This document shows, in pieces, positions 46,609 to 54,782 of a stretch of DNA of 64,000 bases. Below the pieces are notes generated by a model, which did no database searches, was not told where the DNA came from, and was given only the letters and a program-made list of their open reading frames with translations. The stretch spans positions 11,594,001-11,658,000 of the forward strand of contig NZ_CP085193.1 of assembly GCF_024298965.1 (NCBI RefSeq), in the 5' to 3' direction. Every line of letters begins with the position of its first letter. Position 1 is the stretch's first letter. Both the position numbers and the translations under genes were made by a program. The DNA comes from Streptomyces rapamycinicus NRRL 5491 (GTDB taxonomy: Bacteria > Actinomycetota > Actinomycetes > Streptomycetales > Streptomycetaceae).

Positions 46609-46738
46609 GTCGACTCCTTTTCGAGCTGTCCGCCATGCAATACGGGCGGATGCGGGAGTCGTCTCAGGGCCGGACGGAAATTTTTCGGGAAATGTGGTTG
46701 AGAATTGAACGGTGGCGGCTTCGGCGGGCCTCACCTTA

Positions 46739-46776
46739 AAAGGGCCTTAAGGCTTCATGAAGCCTTAAGGCCCTTT
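46739..46776. terminator. Perfect 38-bp palindrome, probable terminator
   Basis: aaagggccttaaggcttcat at 46739-46758 continues into its own reverse complement to 46776 with no loop bases. It lies just beyond the dienelactone hydrolase stop and 131 bp upstream of the secreted-protein start, both on the minus strand. A terminator is likely; a dimeric protein site is possible. Confidence 0.8.
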
Positions 46777-46795
46777 CCGCGGTGAGCCGATTTCG

Positions 46796-47503
46796 TCAGT
46801 CCAGCCGCTGGTGCAGGAAGCCCAGCGTGCTCTGCCAGGCGGATGCCGCGGATTCCGCGTGATAGGACGGGCGCTCGTCATTGAAGAAGGCGTGACCCGC
46901 GGGGTAGAGCCGGAAATCCGGCTCCACGCCGGACTCCTCCCGCATGACCCGGCGCAGCCGCTCCAGACCGTCCAGCGGAATGGTGTTGTCGTTCTCCCCG
47001 AAATGGCCCAGGATGTCGGCCCGCAGTCCCGAGAAGTCCGGCAGCTCGCCCTGGATGACGCCGTAGAAGGGCACCGCCGCGCTGACCCGGGAATCGGCGG
47101 CGGCCAGATACAGCACGAAGCCGCCGCCCATGCAGAAGCCGACCGCACCCACGGTGGCGGAGGTGACCTCGGGCCGGCCGAGGAGATGGTCCACCGCCCC
47201 GGAGAGCAGCTCGACTCCGCGCCCCACCGGCAGTTCCCGCATCATGCGGTACGCCTCGTCGGCGTTGTGGGCGACGCTGCCCCCGTACAGATCGGGCGCC
47301 AGCGCGACGAAGCCCTCGCGGGCCAGCCGGTCGGTGACATCGGCGATGTGATGGTCCAGGCCCCACCACTCCTGAATGACGATCAGCCCGGGGCCCTGCC
47401 CGGACGGCGGCAGCGCGAGGTAGCCGTGCGCGGTGGTCCCGGCGCTGGGGAAGGTGATGTTCTGGCGGGCGGGGGAGCCGGTCGGCTTCGGGGCCTCGGG
47501 CAT
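46796..47503 (-). CDS. Dienelactone hydrolase-family alpha/beta hydrolase
   Basis: 235 aa, ATG at 47503. Motifs: VIQEWWGLDHHIADVTDRLA (typical DLH N-terminal block), nucleophile elbow VGAVGFCMGGGFVLYL with Cys, Asp in FGENDNTIPLD, and His in YPAGHAFFND. Hydrolyses dienelactone or related carboxylic esters, as part of chloroaromatic or other breakdown; no other genes of that pathway are nearby. Overlaps nothing; ends beside the palindrome. Confidence 0.9.
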   Translation of the reverse strand: MPEAPKPTGSPARQNITFPSAGTTAHGYLALPPSGQGPGLIVIQEWWGLDHHIADVTDRLAREGFVALAPDLYGGSVAHNADEAYRMMRELPVGRGVELLSGAVDHLLGRPEVTSATVGAVGFCMGGGFVLYLAAADSRVSAAVPFYGVIQGELPDFSGLRADILGHFGENDNTIPLDGLERLRRVMREESGVEPDFRLYPAGHAFFNDERPSYHAESAASAWQSTLGFLHQRLD

Positions 47504-47599
47504 GCGGGGTCGCTCCTGTCGTACCGATCGTCGGTGGCCCCACCCATCGTAGGGACGGCCCGCGCCACCAGGGCGCGGCGCGCGCTGCCGCCGCGGGCG

Positions 47600-48664
47600 C
47601 TACTGGAGGATTCCGCTCGTGGCGCGGCGGTGGGTGGAGCGGCGGTCGTCGATCTCGGCCCAGCGGTCGCCGTAGATGTTCGCGGTGATGCCCGGGTCCC
47701 GTACGAAGTCATGCGGGAAGCCCAGCGGCACCGCGCTGACCTCGTCCAGCCGTGCCACGGCGGCGGCATCGAGCCGGACGTCGACGGATCCGAGGGCGTC
47801 GGCGAGCTGGGACTCCCGGGTGACGCCGACGATCGGGATCACGGTGCCGGGGCGGCCGCGCAGCCAGGCCAGCGCCACCTGGGCCGGGGTCCAGCCGCCC
47901 TGTTCGGCGATCTCCAGTACCGCGGTGATGGTGGCCTCCTCGTTGTGCTCCGTACGGTCGTCCCAGGTGTCATGGGTGGTCAGTCGTCCCGGCTCACCAC
48001 GGCGGTACTTGCCGGTGAGCTTGCCGCCCGCGAGCGGACCCCACGCCAGCACGGCCAGGTCGAAGGCGCGCGCCTGGGGGAGGAGTTCGCGCTCGGGGGT
48101 GCGCTCCAGCAGGTTGTAGCGCAGCTGTGAGCCCGCGAAGCAGGTCCAGCCGCGCAGCTCTGCCAGCGTGTTGGCCTGGGCGATCTCCCAGGCGGGCCAG
48201 TCGGACACCCCGATGTACAGCACCTTTCCGGCCCGCACCAGATCGTCGAGCGCCCGCATCACCTCCTCGACGGGGGTGAAGTTGTCCCGGGCGTGCACCC
48301 ACAGGACATCGAGGCGGTCGGTGCGCAGCCGCTCCAGGCTGTCCTCCACCGAACGCACCAGGTTCTTGCGGTGATTGCCCGCCGCGTTCACATCGCCCTC
48401 GCGGGTCGCGCAGGTGTACTTGCTGGCCAGGACGAAACTCTCCCGGCGGCCCCCGAGCAGTTCGCCGAGGATGGCTTCCGAACTGCCGCCGGTGTAGTTG
48501 TTGGCGGTGTCGATGAAGTTGCCGCCCGCGTCCGCGTAGCGGTCCAGCAGCCCCCGGCTGGTCTCCTTGGCGGCCCCCCAGCCCCAGTCCTCGCCGAAGG
48601 TCATGGTGCCCAGGCTCAGCTCGCTCACCCGGAGGCCGGTCCTGCCGAACAGTGTGCAGCGCAC
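47600..48664 (-). CDS. Aldo/keto reductase
   Basis: 354 aa from the GTG at 48664, preceded by AAGGGACC. Motifs: FGRTGLRVSELSLGTMTFGE, catalytic Asp/Tyr in GNFIDTANNYTGG, catalytic Lys in FVLASKYTC, and His in LDVLWVHARDN; C-terminal NADPH pocket IPIVGVTRESQLADALG. Soluble NADPH-dependent reductase of the YajO/potassium-channel-beta-like branch. Substrate unknown; stands alone between terminators. Confidence 0.9.
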   Translation of the reverse strand: MRCTLFGRTGLRVSELSLGTMTFGEDWGWGAAKETSRGLLDRYADAGGNFIDTANNYTGGSSEAILGELLGGRRESFVLASKYTCATREGDVNAAGNHRKNLVRSVEDSLERLRTDRLDVLWVHARDNFTPVEEVMRALDDLVRAGKVLYIGVSDWPAWEIAQANTLAELRGWTCFAGSQLRYNLLERTPERELLPQARAFDLAVLAWGPLAGGKLTGKYRRGEPGRLTTHDTWDDRTEHNEEATITAVLEIAEQGGWTPAQVALAWLRGRPGTVIPIVGVTRESQLADALGSVDVRLDAAAVARLDEVSAVPLGFPHDFVRDPGITANIYGDRWAEIDDRRSTHRRATSGILQ

Positions 48665-48734
48665 GGTGGTCCCTTGCGTCGGTGGTGTGGTGACGTGCGC
48701 CGACGCTAGGAGTTGAAGAGCGCTCCACGGCAAC

Positions 48735-48772
48735 TCGCCGGGTGTGGCGGCGGTCGCCGCCACACCCGGCGA
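48735..48772. terminator. Perfect 18-bp-stem hairpin terminator
   Basis: tcgccgggtgtggcggcg (48735-48752) pairs fully with cgccgccacacccggcga (48755-48772) around a 2-base loop, 6 bp past the MBL-Rieske stop codon (minus strand). Confidence 0.92.
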
Positions 48773-48778
48773 GGCGGG

Positions 48779-50317
48779 TCACGACACGGCCGAGGCGCGG
48801 ATGTCGTGTCCGTCCGCGGTCAGACAGCGGCCCGTGGTCAGGTCGTAGCGCCAGCCGTGCAGGGTGCAGGTGAGCACCTCGCCCTCGATCTGCCCGAACC
48901 GGCCGAGGTCGGCGCGCAGATGGGGGCAGCGCCGCTGTACCCGCCAGCCGTCCAGCTCGATGTCCTGGCCGTCGTCCTGGCAGGAGTCGTAGTAGTTCTC
49001 CACGTACTCGATGCGCTCCATCGACAGGCACTTGAAGAACACATACAGGAATTCGTTGTACGGCCCGACCCGGCTGGCGGTGAACCGCATCGAAAGCAGC
49101 AGGCTGTTGGACCAGTCCACCTCGCGCCGCTCGATGTTGGTGGCCACCAGATCGGCCGAGGTGGACAGCGTGTAGCGGCAGCGCTCACCGTCCCAGAGGC
49201 GGACCTCCCGCGCCGGGAAGTCGATCACGATCGGCACCTCGCCCACATCCAGCCGCGCCGGGCCGCCGACGCCTGCGCAGATCCGGTCGGCCCTGGTCAG
49301 CAGCGGCTCCCACCACTGCTTGAGCTCGGTCAGCAGCCGCTCGCGCGGCAGTGCGGCGGACCGTGAGGCGCGTTCGGCGGCGAGCGCGGGCCGCTGCCGG
49401 CGGGCGAACTCCCGCAAGTACGCGGGCTTCTCGCCGAAGATGTGCTCGATCTCCGCCTCGGTGTAGCGGTGGGTGAGCTTGCACGCGGTCTCCTCCGGCT
49501 CCGCCACCGTTCCCGGCAGCAGCAGATGAGCCGCCACCCGCGGGCGCGCCCGGCCCAGCTGGCGCAGGAACTCCAGCTGGTCCACGAAGATGCTCTCCCC
49601 GTCCTGACCGGTGCCGTTGTGCTCGAAGAGCTCGTCGTCGAGGAAACACGGCGGGCCCGCGTTGGGGAACACATGCTTGGCTTCCACCGCGTCGATGTAG
49701 CGCAGCGCCCGGTCGAACTGCCCCTGCCGCTTGCGCGCGGCGAACTCCTTCTTGGCGGAGAGCGGCAGCTGGTACACCATCGGGTACCAGATCGCCCCGG
49801 AGAACTGGACGAAGTACGCGTCCACCTCGCCGAACTCCCGGATCGCCGCGATGTCCAGCGGATGGGCGTCGTTCTGGTTGAGCAGCACGGTCCGGCCGTC
49901 GTCCAGCGAGAGCGCGGAGTCGCCGATGGGGCCGTCCCCCGGGCCGGTCAGCGCGGTGATCATGATGCGCAGACCGTCGCGCTCGACCGGTGTGCCGGAG
50001 GGGGCGCGGAGGAAGTTGGCGAATCCCAGCGCGCTCAGCTCGCGTTCCAGCTCATCGGTGGCGAAGGCCGGAAGCAGCACGGTGATGTCCTTGCGCACGT
50101 TCCGGCGCAGGTTCTCCGCGTCGAAGTGGTCGCGGTGCAGATGGGAGACGTACAGATAGTCCGCCGCGCGCCCGTAGTGCGCCCAGTCCAGATCTGTGTT
50201 GTCCGGAAACGGAAACCAGGAGCCGAAGAAGGCGGGGTTGACCCATGGATCGCAGAGCACCGACCCCGCCGCGGTCTCGATGAACAGCCCAGCATGCCCA
50301 AGTCCGGTCACGCGCAT
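48779..50317 (-). CDS. Metallo-beta-lactamase-fold / Rieske fusion protein (CMAH-like layout)
   Basis: 512 aa from the ATG at 50317. N-terminal MBL domain with the metal motif SHLHRDHFD (His59, His61, Asp63, His64). A middle region (residues ~230-450) is unassigned. The C-terminal Rieske [2Fe-2S] domain has CPH (Cys464, His466) and CTLHGW (Cys484, His487), exact CxHx17CxxH spacing. A combination of MBL-like and Rieske parts occurs in CMP-N-acetylneuraminate hydroxylases, there with the Rieske domain first; here the order is reversed. The reaction is unknown; a monooxygenase fed by an electron-transfer partner is a reasonable guess. Soluble. Confidence 0.85.
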   Translation of the reverse strand: MRVTGLGHAGLFIETAAGSVLCDPWVNPAFFGSWFPFPDNTDLDWAHYGRAADYLYVSHLHRDHFDAENLRRNVRKDITVLLPAFATDELERELSALGFANFLRAPSGTPVERDGLRIMITALTGPGDGPIGDSALSLDDGRTVLLNQNDAHPLDIAAIREFGEVDAYFVQFSGAIWYPMVYQLPLSAKKEFAARKRQGQFDRALRYIDAVEAKHVFPNAGPPCFLDDELFEHNGTGQDGESIFVDQLEFLRQLGRARPRVAAHLLLPGTVAEPEETACKLTHRYTEAEIEHIFGEKPAYLREFARRQRPALAAERASRSAALPRERLLTELKQWWEPLLTRADRICAGVGGPARLDVGEVPIVIDFPAREVRLWDGERCRYTLSTSADLVATNIERREVDWSNSLLLSMRFTASRVGPYNEFLYVFFKCLSMERIEYVENYYDSCQDDGQDIELDGWRVQRRCPHLRADLGRFGQIEGEVLTCTLHGWRYDLTTGRCLTADGHDIRASAVS

Positions 50318-50542
50318 ACCACAGCACCCCAACCCGGTCGGTGATGTCCGATATCTCCACGGTGTCGGGGTTCATGGCCGTGTGCATCCGCGGCTGCGCT
50401 TGCCGGGTGGTGCGATCCGCCACCCGGGTCATGCCGGTGCCTTCGTCATGAGACGGTGGGCCCGAGGGTCGTCCGCCGCTCGGCGCTGATCCCGGAAGGC
50501 GCCCTCCATGTCGGCGAAGGGTGCGGATGAGGAGGGTCTTGG

Positions 50543-51217
50543 GTGGTGCGGATCACGTTGGTCGCGCCCGCCGTCAACGCGGCGCTGCGGCAGGTGCGGT
50601 TCGACGACGCTCCGCCGGACGCGGCCGGATTGCGCCGGGCGACGGCGGCGGCCGCGGCGCTGCCCCACCACGACATGGCGTTCACCGCGCCCTCCGAGCG
50701 CTGCCGCGGTACCGCCGCGGCCCTGGGGCTCGACGCCGCCGTGACGCCGGAGCTGCACGATCTCGATGTGGGCCGCTGGCGGGGCCGCTCGCTGGACGAG
50801 GTGGGGCAGGAGGCGCCGGAGGAGGTCGCCGCGTGGCTGTCCGACCCGGCGGCGGCGCCGCACGGCGGCGAAACGCTGCTGGAGCTGGTGGAGCGGATCG
50901 GGGCCTGGCTGGAGGCGCGGCGGCAAAGTCCGGCACCGGCGGCACCGGTCGCACGGCCCGCCCCCGCCGATGAGACCCACCGGGAGGGTCCGCCCCCGGC
51001 CGCGCCGCCCGCACCACCCGCCCCCGCCCGTGAGGCGCGGCTGCTCGCCGTAGTGGAACCGGCCGTGGTCCGGGCCGCGCTCGTGCACGCCCTCGGCCTG
51101 CCCGCGCCCACCTTCTGGCGGCTGGACGTCGCCCCGCTGACCGCGACGGAGCTCAGCGGCCGCGCGGGCCGGTGGAATCTGCGCTGCGGACACCCGCTGG
51201 CGGGGAGCGCGTCGTAA
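50543..51217 (+). CDS. Degenerate histidine-phosphatase-fold protein
   Basis: 224 aa from the GTG at 50543, with GGAGG upstream. The layout is that of phosphoglycerate-mutase-like phosphatases: N-terminal strand RITLVAPAVNAALRQVRF, middle ELHDLDVGRWRGRSLDEVG, and LLAVVEPAVVRAALVHALG. The catalytic RHG of the usual LVRHGET is replaced by VAPAV, and the second catalytic His (normally in VxHGGxIR) is absent (VVEPAVVRA). It therefore probably lacks phosphatase activity and may be a binding protein. A Pro/Ala linker interrupts residues ~130-165. Confidence 0.75.
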   Translation: MVRITLVAPAVNAALRQVRFDDAPPDAAGLRRATAAAAALPHHDMAFTAPSERCRGTAAALGLDAAVTPELHDLDVGRWRGRSLDEVGQEAPEEVAAWLSDPAAAPHGGETLLELVERIGAWLEARRQSPAPAAPVARPAPADETHREGPPPAAPPAPPAPAREARLLAVVEPAVVRAALVHALGLPAPTFWRLDVAPLTATELSGRAGRWNLRCGHPLAGSAS

Positions 51218-51240
51218 CGAGGGGAGCGCGCCGTAACGAA

Positions 51241-52776
51241 ATGATCTCTCCGATGGCGTGTCACCACCGGATGCGCTGTCGTGTCCTGATGGCATCCCCC
51301 ACCACCAGGCTCCGCCCCGCCACCGCCACTCTCTGCGCCGCCGCGCTGGCGCTGCTCACCGCGTGCGGCGGTGGCGGCGGTGGTGGCGACGATGAGACCA
51401 AGGGTGGCGACGCGGCCGGGAAGAGCACGACCGCCCCCGTCGTCACCCCCACCGCGACCGCTCCCGTCCCCCAGGGGAAGGGCAGCGCCCTGGCGGACGA
51501 CCTCAACGGCGACGGCCGCCCCGAGCTCAGAATCCCGATCGCCTCCGACGACGAGGGGCTCGGCGGCCTGCGCCGTATCGCCTATGTGTACGGCTCCGCG
51601 AAGGGCCCCGACCCCGCCGTCCGCACCGTGCTCGGCCGGGACGACCTCTCGCTGCCCACCGGCGCCGGGTGGCAGGGCACCGCGGGCGAGATGGACTCCG
51701 CGACCACCGCCGACCTCGACGGCGACGGCTACGCCGATGTGATCGCCACCGCCACCAAGGAGCGCGACCCGGCCAGTAGCGAGCGCGTGCACATCACCAC
51801 CCGGACGCTGCCCTACATCGCCTGGGGCGGCCCCGACGGGCCACGCCGGGGAACCCCCGCCACCCCGGTGCGGCTGACCGACGCCGACGACGGCCTCGAG
51901 AACTCGCGGCCCCTGGCGACGGGCGACTTCAACGGGGACGGACACCACGATCTGGCCGCCGTGCGCCAGAGCGGCAAGGACTTCCATGTGCTGTACGGCC
52001 CGTTCGGCCGCGACGGCAGGGCCGCCCGTACCGAGACGTACGCCAACCCCCTCGGCTCCAGCGGCCAGATCGCGGAGCTGTACGCCGACGCCATCGACGG
52101 CGACCGCCCCACCGATCTGGTGGTGCACGAGCAGGGCGACGACGATCAGACGAGGTCCGCGCTGCTCACGGCGGGCCCGGACGGCCTCGCCACCACCGGC
52201 CGCACCCTCCGCAAGGGCAACGCGATCGCCTTCGGCGACTTCGACGGCGACGGGAAGCGGGATGTGGCGGTCGCCGACACCGGCAGCCGCAACGACGAAC
52301 CGGGCTACGAGACCGAACCCGCGGACGTCAGCCAGTCGGTGAGCGTGTACACCAAACGCACGGCCGGCTCGACCCCCGAGCCGATCAGGATCCCCGCCCT
52401 GGGCGGCGATGTGCTCGCCGCCGTCGACACCGACGGGGACGGCACCGACGAACTGGCCGTCTCGCTGCGCACCGGCGGCACCGAACTGCTGACGATCCGC
52501 CCGGACGCCCCCGGAGAGATCGCCCACCGCCGCACCCTCGACCGCACCGTCCCGTCCCGCGTGGACGGCCGCGCGGTGCCGAAGAAACGGCGCGCCGTCA
52601 GGCTCTACGGCACCGGGGACTTCGACCACGACGGCAAGGACGAGATCGTGCTGGCCTGGGGGCCGGACCCGCTCTTCGCGCTCTACGGGGAGAAGCCGCA
52701 ACGGTTCTGGGTGACCGACGGCACCGACGACAGGGTGGTGTTCACCAGCGCGCCCTACGGCAAGGGCGGTTCATGA
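51241..52776 (+). CDS. FG-GAP/VCBS-repeat lipoprotein
   Basis: 511 aa from the ATG at 51241; in-frame ATGs at 51271 and 51289 (MASPTTRLRP) are alternatives, all with weak ribosome sites. The lipobox is LALLTACGGGG, so the mature protein is lipid-anchored outside the membrane. A Gly/Thr linker precedes a beta-propeller of FG-GAP-type units with Ca-binding loops: DLNGDGRPELRIP, DLDGDGYADVIA, DFNGDGHHDLAAV, DFDGDGKRDVAVA, DTDGDGTDELAVS and DFDHDGKDEIVLA. Likely a surface adhesin/binding protein; ligand unknown. Confidence 0.88.
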   Translation: MISPMACHHRMRCRVLMASPTTRLRPATATLCAAALALLTACGGGGGGGDDETKGGDAAGKSTTAPVVTPTATAPVPQGKGSALADDLNGDGRPELRIPIASDDEGLGGLRRIAYVYGSAKGPDPAVRTVLGRDDLSLPTGAGWQGTAGEMDSATTADLDGDGYADVIATATKERDPASSERVHITTRTLPYIAWGGPDGPRRGTPATPVRLTDADDGLENSRPLATGDFNGDGHHDLAAVRQSGKDFHVLYGPFGRDGRAARTETYANPLGSSGQIAELYADAIDGDRPTDLVVHEQGDDDQTRSALLTAGPDGLATTGRTLRKGNAIAFGDFDGDGKRDVAVADTGSRNDEPGYETEPADVSQSVSVYTKRTAGSTPEPIRIPALGGDVLAAVDTDGDGTDELAVSLRTGGTELLTIRPDAPGEIAHRRTLDRTVPSRVDGRAVPKKRRAVRLYGTGDFDHDGKDEIVLAWGPDPLFALYGEKPQRFWVTDGTDDRVVFTSAPYGKGGS

Positions 52777-52879
52777 GGTCCGGTGCGCCACCGCACGCGT
52801 GTCCGTGCGCCCGGCCCCCTTCGCCCGGCCCGGCCGACGCCTTACTGTGGGCGCCAGTCGGCTGGGGAGGGGGAGGCGG

Positions 52880-54289
52880 ATGACGACCGGGGGAACCTCC
52901 GGTGAGGATGAGTGGGGGAGTGGTCCGGAATCGCCCCGAGGGACCATGATCGGCGGCCGGTACGAGCTGCGCGGGCGCATGGGCAGCGGCGGCATGAACA
53001 TGGTCTGGGACGCCTACGATGTGACGCTCGGCCGTCCCGTCGTCGTCAAGGAGCTGTGGCCGGGCCTTGATCCGGACCCGGAGGCGCACAGGCGGCGGGT
53101 CGAACGGTTGCGCCGTCTGGTCCGCGTCCTCGCCGCGACCGCGCATCAGCACCTGGCCGCCGTCTACGACCTGGGCGAGATCGACGGCCGGCTCTGGATC
53201 GTCATGGAGCGCGTCGGCCGGCGTTCGCTGGCGGATCGGCTCAGCGATCGGAGCGGGCGGTTCACCGTGCCCGAGACGGCCCGGACCGGCCTGGAGGTGC
53301 TGCGCGGATTACGCGCGCTGTACGCGGTGGGCGTGGCCCACGGGGACGTCAAACCGGAGAACGTCCTCTTCCGCCCGGATGGCAGCGCGGTGCTGGTGGA
53401 CCATCTCGGCCTGGCCTTCGCGGACGAGGACAGCATGCCCGGCACCCCCGCCTACATGGCACCGGAACGCTTGATGTCCTTCTTCTCCCCGTCGACCGGA
53501 GAAGCAATGCTGAAGGCCGACCTGTGGTCACTGGGGGCGACCCTGTACCAGGCCGTCGAGGGCCGCGCACCGTTCGAGAGGGCGACGGTGTTCGAGGTGA
53601 TGCACGCGGTGCTCAACGACCCGCCGCCGCCCATGACCTACGCGGGCCCACTGCGGCCGCTGATCGAGGGTCTGCTGGTCAAGGACCCCGAAGGACGGCT
53701 GACGGCCGAGCAGGCCGAGGAGCTGCTGCGCGACCTGGCCCGGGGTGGGCCCATGTCCGTCCCCAGGGCCGAGGCAATGCCCCTCCCGGCCCCCGCGGGG
53801 GCCGCGACGCGGTCGGCCCCCCCGGCGAGCGGGGCGGGCACCGGACTCCTCGCCCCGGTCGCCGTCATGCTGGGGGTCCTGCTCGCCGTGTCGGGGGCGG
53901 TGGCCCTGCCCTCACTGAGCCCGGGCTCCTGGGACGACGTCCCGGGATGGGTGGGGCCCGGGTGCCTCGGCCTGCTGTGGCTGGGGCTCGCGGCGCGCGG
54001 CTTCGCGTCGGCCAGACAGCGGGACCGGCGGGCGCGCCGGCTCGACGCCCTGCGCCCGGACGCGGCGGAGGCGGCCGCCCGCCCCGCCGGGCCCTGGCAG
54101 GCGCTGCGCGAGGGATATCTGGCGTCCCTGGCGATCCCTCAGCCCCCGGCCCGGCGGGCGCGACGTCCGGTGGAGCGGGAGATGGAGCGGGACATGGCCG
54201 ACTTCCTCACCGCGCTCGGTCCGCCTCCGCCACGGGCGGCCGACCCGGGCCCCGCACCCCGTCCGGACCGCCCGGGGGAGGCCCCGTGA
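52880..54289 (+). CDS. Membrane Ser/Thr protein kinase with atypical activation motif
   Basis: 469 aa from the ATG at 52880, with GGGGGAGG upstream. Kinase domain from residue ~27: Gly-rich loop GRMGSGGMNMVW, Lys57 (VVVKELW), catalytic loop VAHGDVKPENVLF (HGD rather than HRD; Asp156), then LVDHLGLAF in place of DFG (Asp174 kept, no Phe-Gly directly after). APE motif is TPAYMAPERL. A linker leads to two membrane helices (~residues 335-390) and a basic-to-acidic C-terminal part. Leu144 is a rare TTA (53309-53311), so bldA dependence is possible. Overlaps the next gene (GTGA). Confidence 0.88.
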   Translation: MTTGGTSGEDEWGSGPESPRGTMIGGRYELRGRMGSGGMNMVWDAYDVTLGRPVVVKELWPGLDPDPEAHRRRVERLRRLVRVLAATAHQHLAAVYDLGEIDGRLWIVMERVGRRSLADRLSDRSGRFTVPETARTGLEVLRGLRALYAVGVAHGDVKPENVLFRPDGSAVLVDHLGLAFADEDSMPGTPAYMAPERLMSFFSPSTGEAMLKADLWSLGATLYQAVEGRAPFERATVFEVMHAVLNDPPPPMTYAGPLRPLIEGLLVKDPEGRLTAEQAEELLRDLARGGPMSVPRAEAMPLPAPAGAATRSAPPASGAGTGLLAPVAVMLGVLLAVSGAVALPSLSPGSWDDVPGWVGPGCLGLLWLGLAARGFASARQRDRRARRLDALRPDAAEAAARPAGPWQALREGYLASLAIPQPPARRARRPVEREMERDMADFLTALGPPPPRAADPGPAPRPDRPGEAP

Positions 54290-54648
54290 CCGAGAACACG
54301 AGTGAGAACCCCGCGCCGGGCGGCCCGCCGGAGACCGCGGTGCCCTGGGGCGACCGGCTGCCGGTGGAGCAGGCCAAGGAGTGGGAGGCGGTCAGGCCCG
54401 GCACGGTCGAGTGGATGCTCACCGAGCTCCAGCGGGAGCGTGAGCACCGCCGCCGCATGGAGTGGGTCCACACGGGGCTGCAGGCGTTCGGCTCGCTCCT
54501 GGGCGCGGGCACGGTCGTGGCGTACATCTGGGCGGCCACGTACTTCCTCGACCACGACGCCGCCACCCAGGGCGCGGCCATCCTCGGCGGCGGCACGGCC
54601 GCCCTGGTCGGGGGGTTCCTCGGCAAGCGCTACGGCGACCGGCGCTGA
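54286..54648 (+). CDS. Small two-helix membrane protein coupled to the kinase
   Basis: 120 aa from a GTG overlapping the kinase stop. A soluble N-terminal half (AVPWGDRLPVEQAKEWEAVR, then LTELQREREHRRRMEW, likely coiled coil) precedes two hydrophobic segments (SLLGAGTVVAYIWAATYFL and AAILGGGTAALVGGFLG). Translational coupling implies it works with the kinase as partner or target. No family recognised. Confidence 0.78.
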   Translation: MTENTSENPAPGGPPETAVPWGDRLPVEQAKEWEAVRPGTVEWMLTELQREREHRRRMEWVHTGLQAFGSLLGAGTVVAYIWAATYFLDHDAATQGAAILGGGTAALVGGFLGKRYGDRR

Positions 54649-54782
54649 TCCCGGGAACCGCGGTCCGCCCCACCGGGATCCGTGGCTCCGTCCCAGGAGT
54701 GAGCAGGACGTCGCCTCCTTACGTATGAGGGGTTGGGCCCTCGCCGTCCAGGGCCCCGGCTGGATCGACGTAAGGAGACAGG

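Noticed and set aside
50446..52701. A 751-codon open frame on the minus strand
   Set aside because: It runs opposite the phosphatase-like and FG-GAP genes and has no domain pattern or plausible start.
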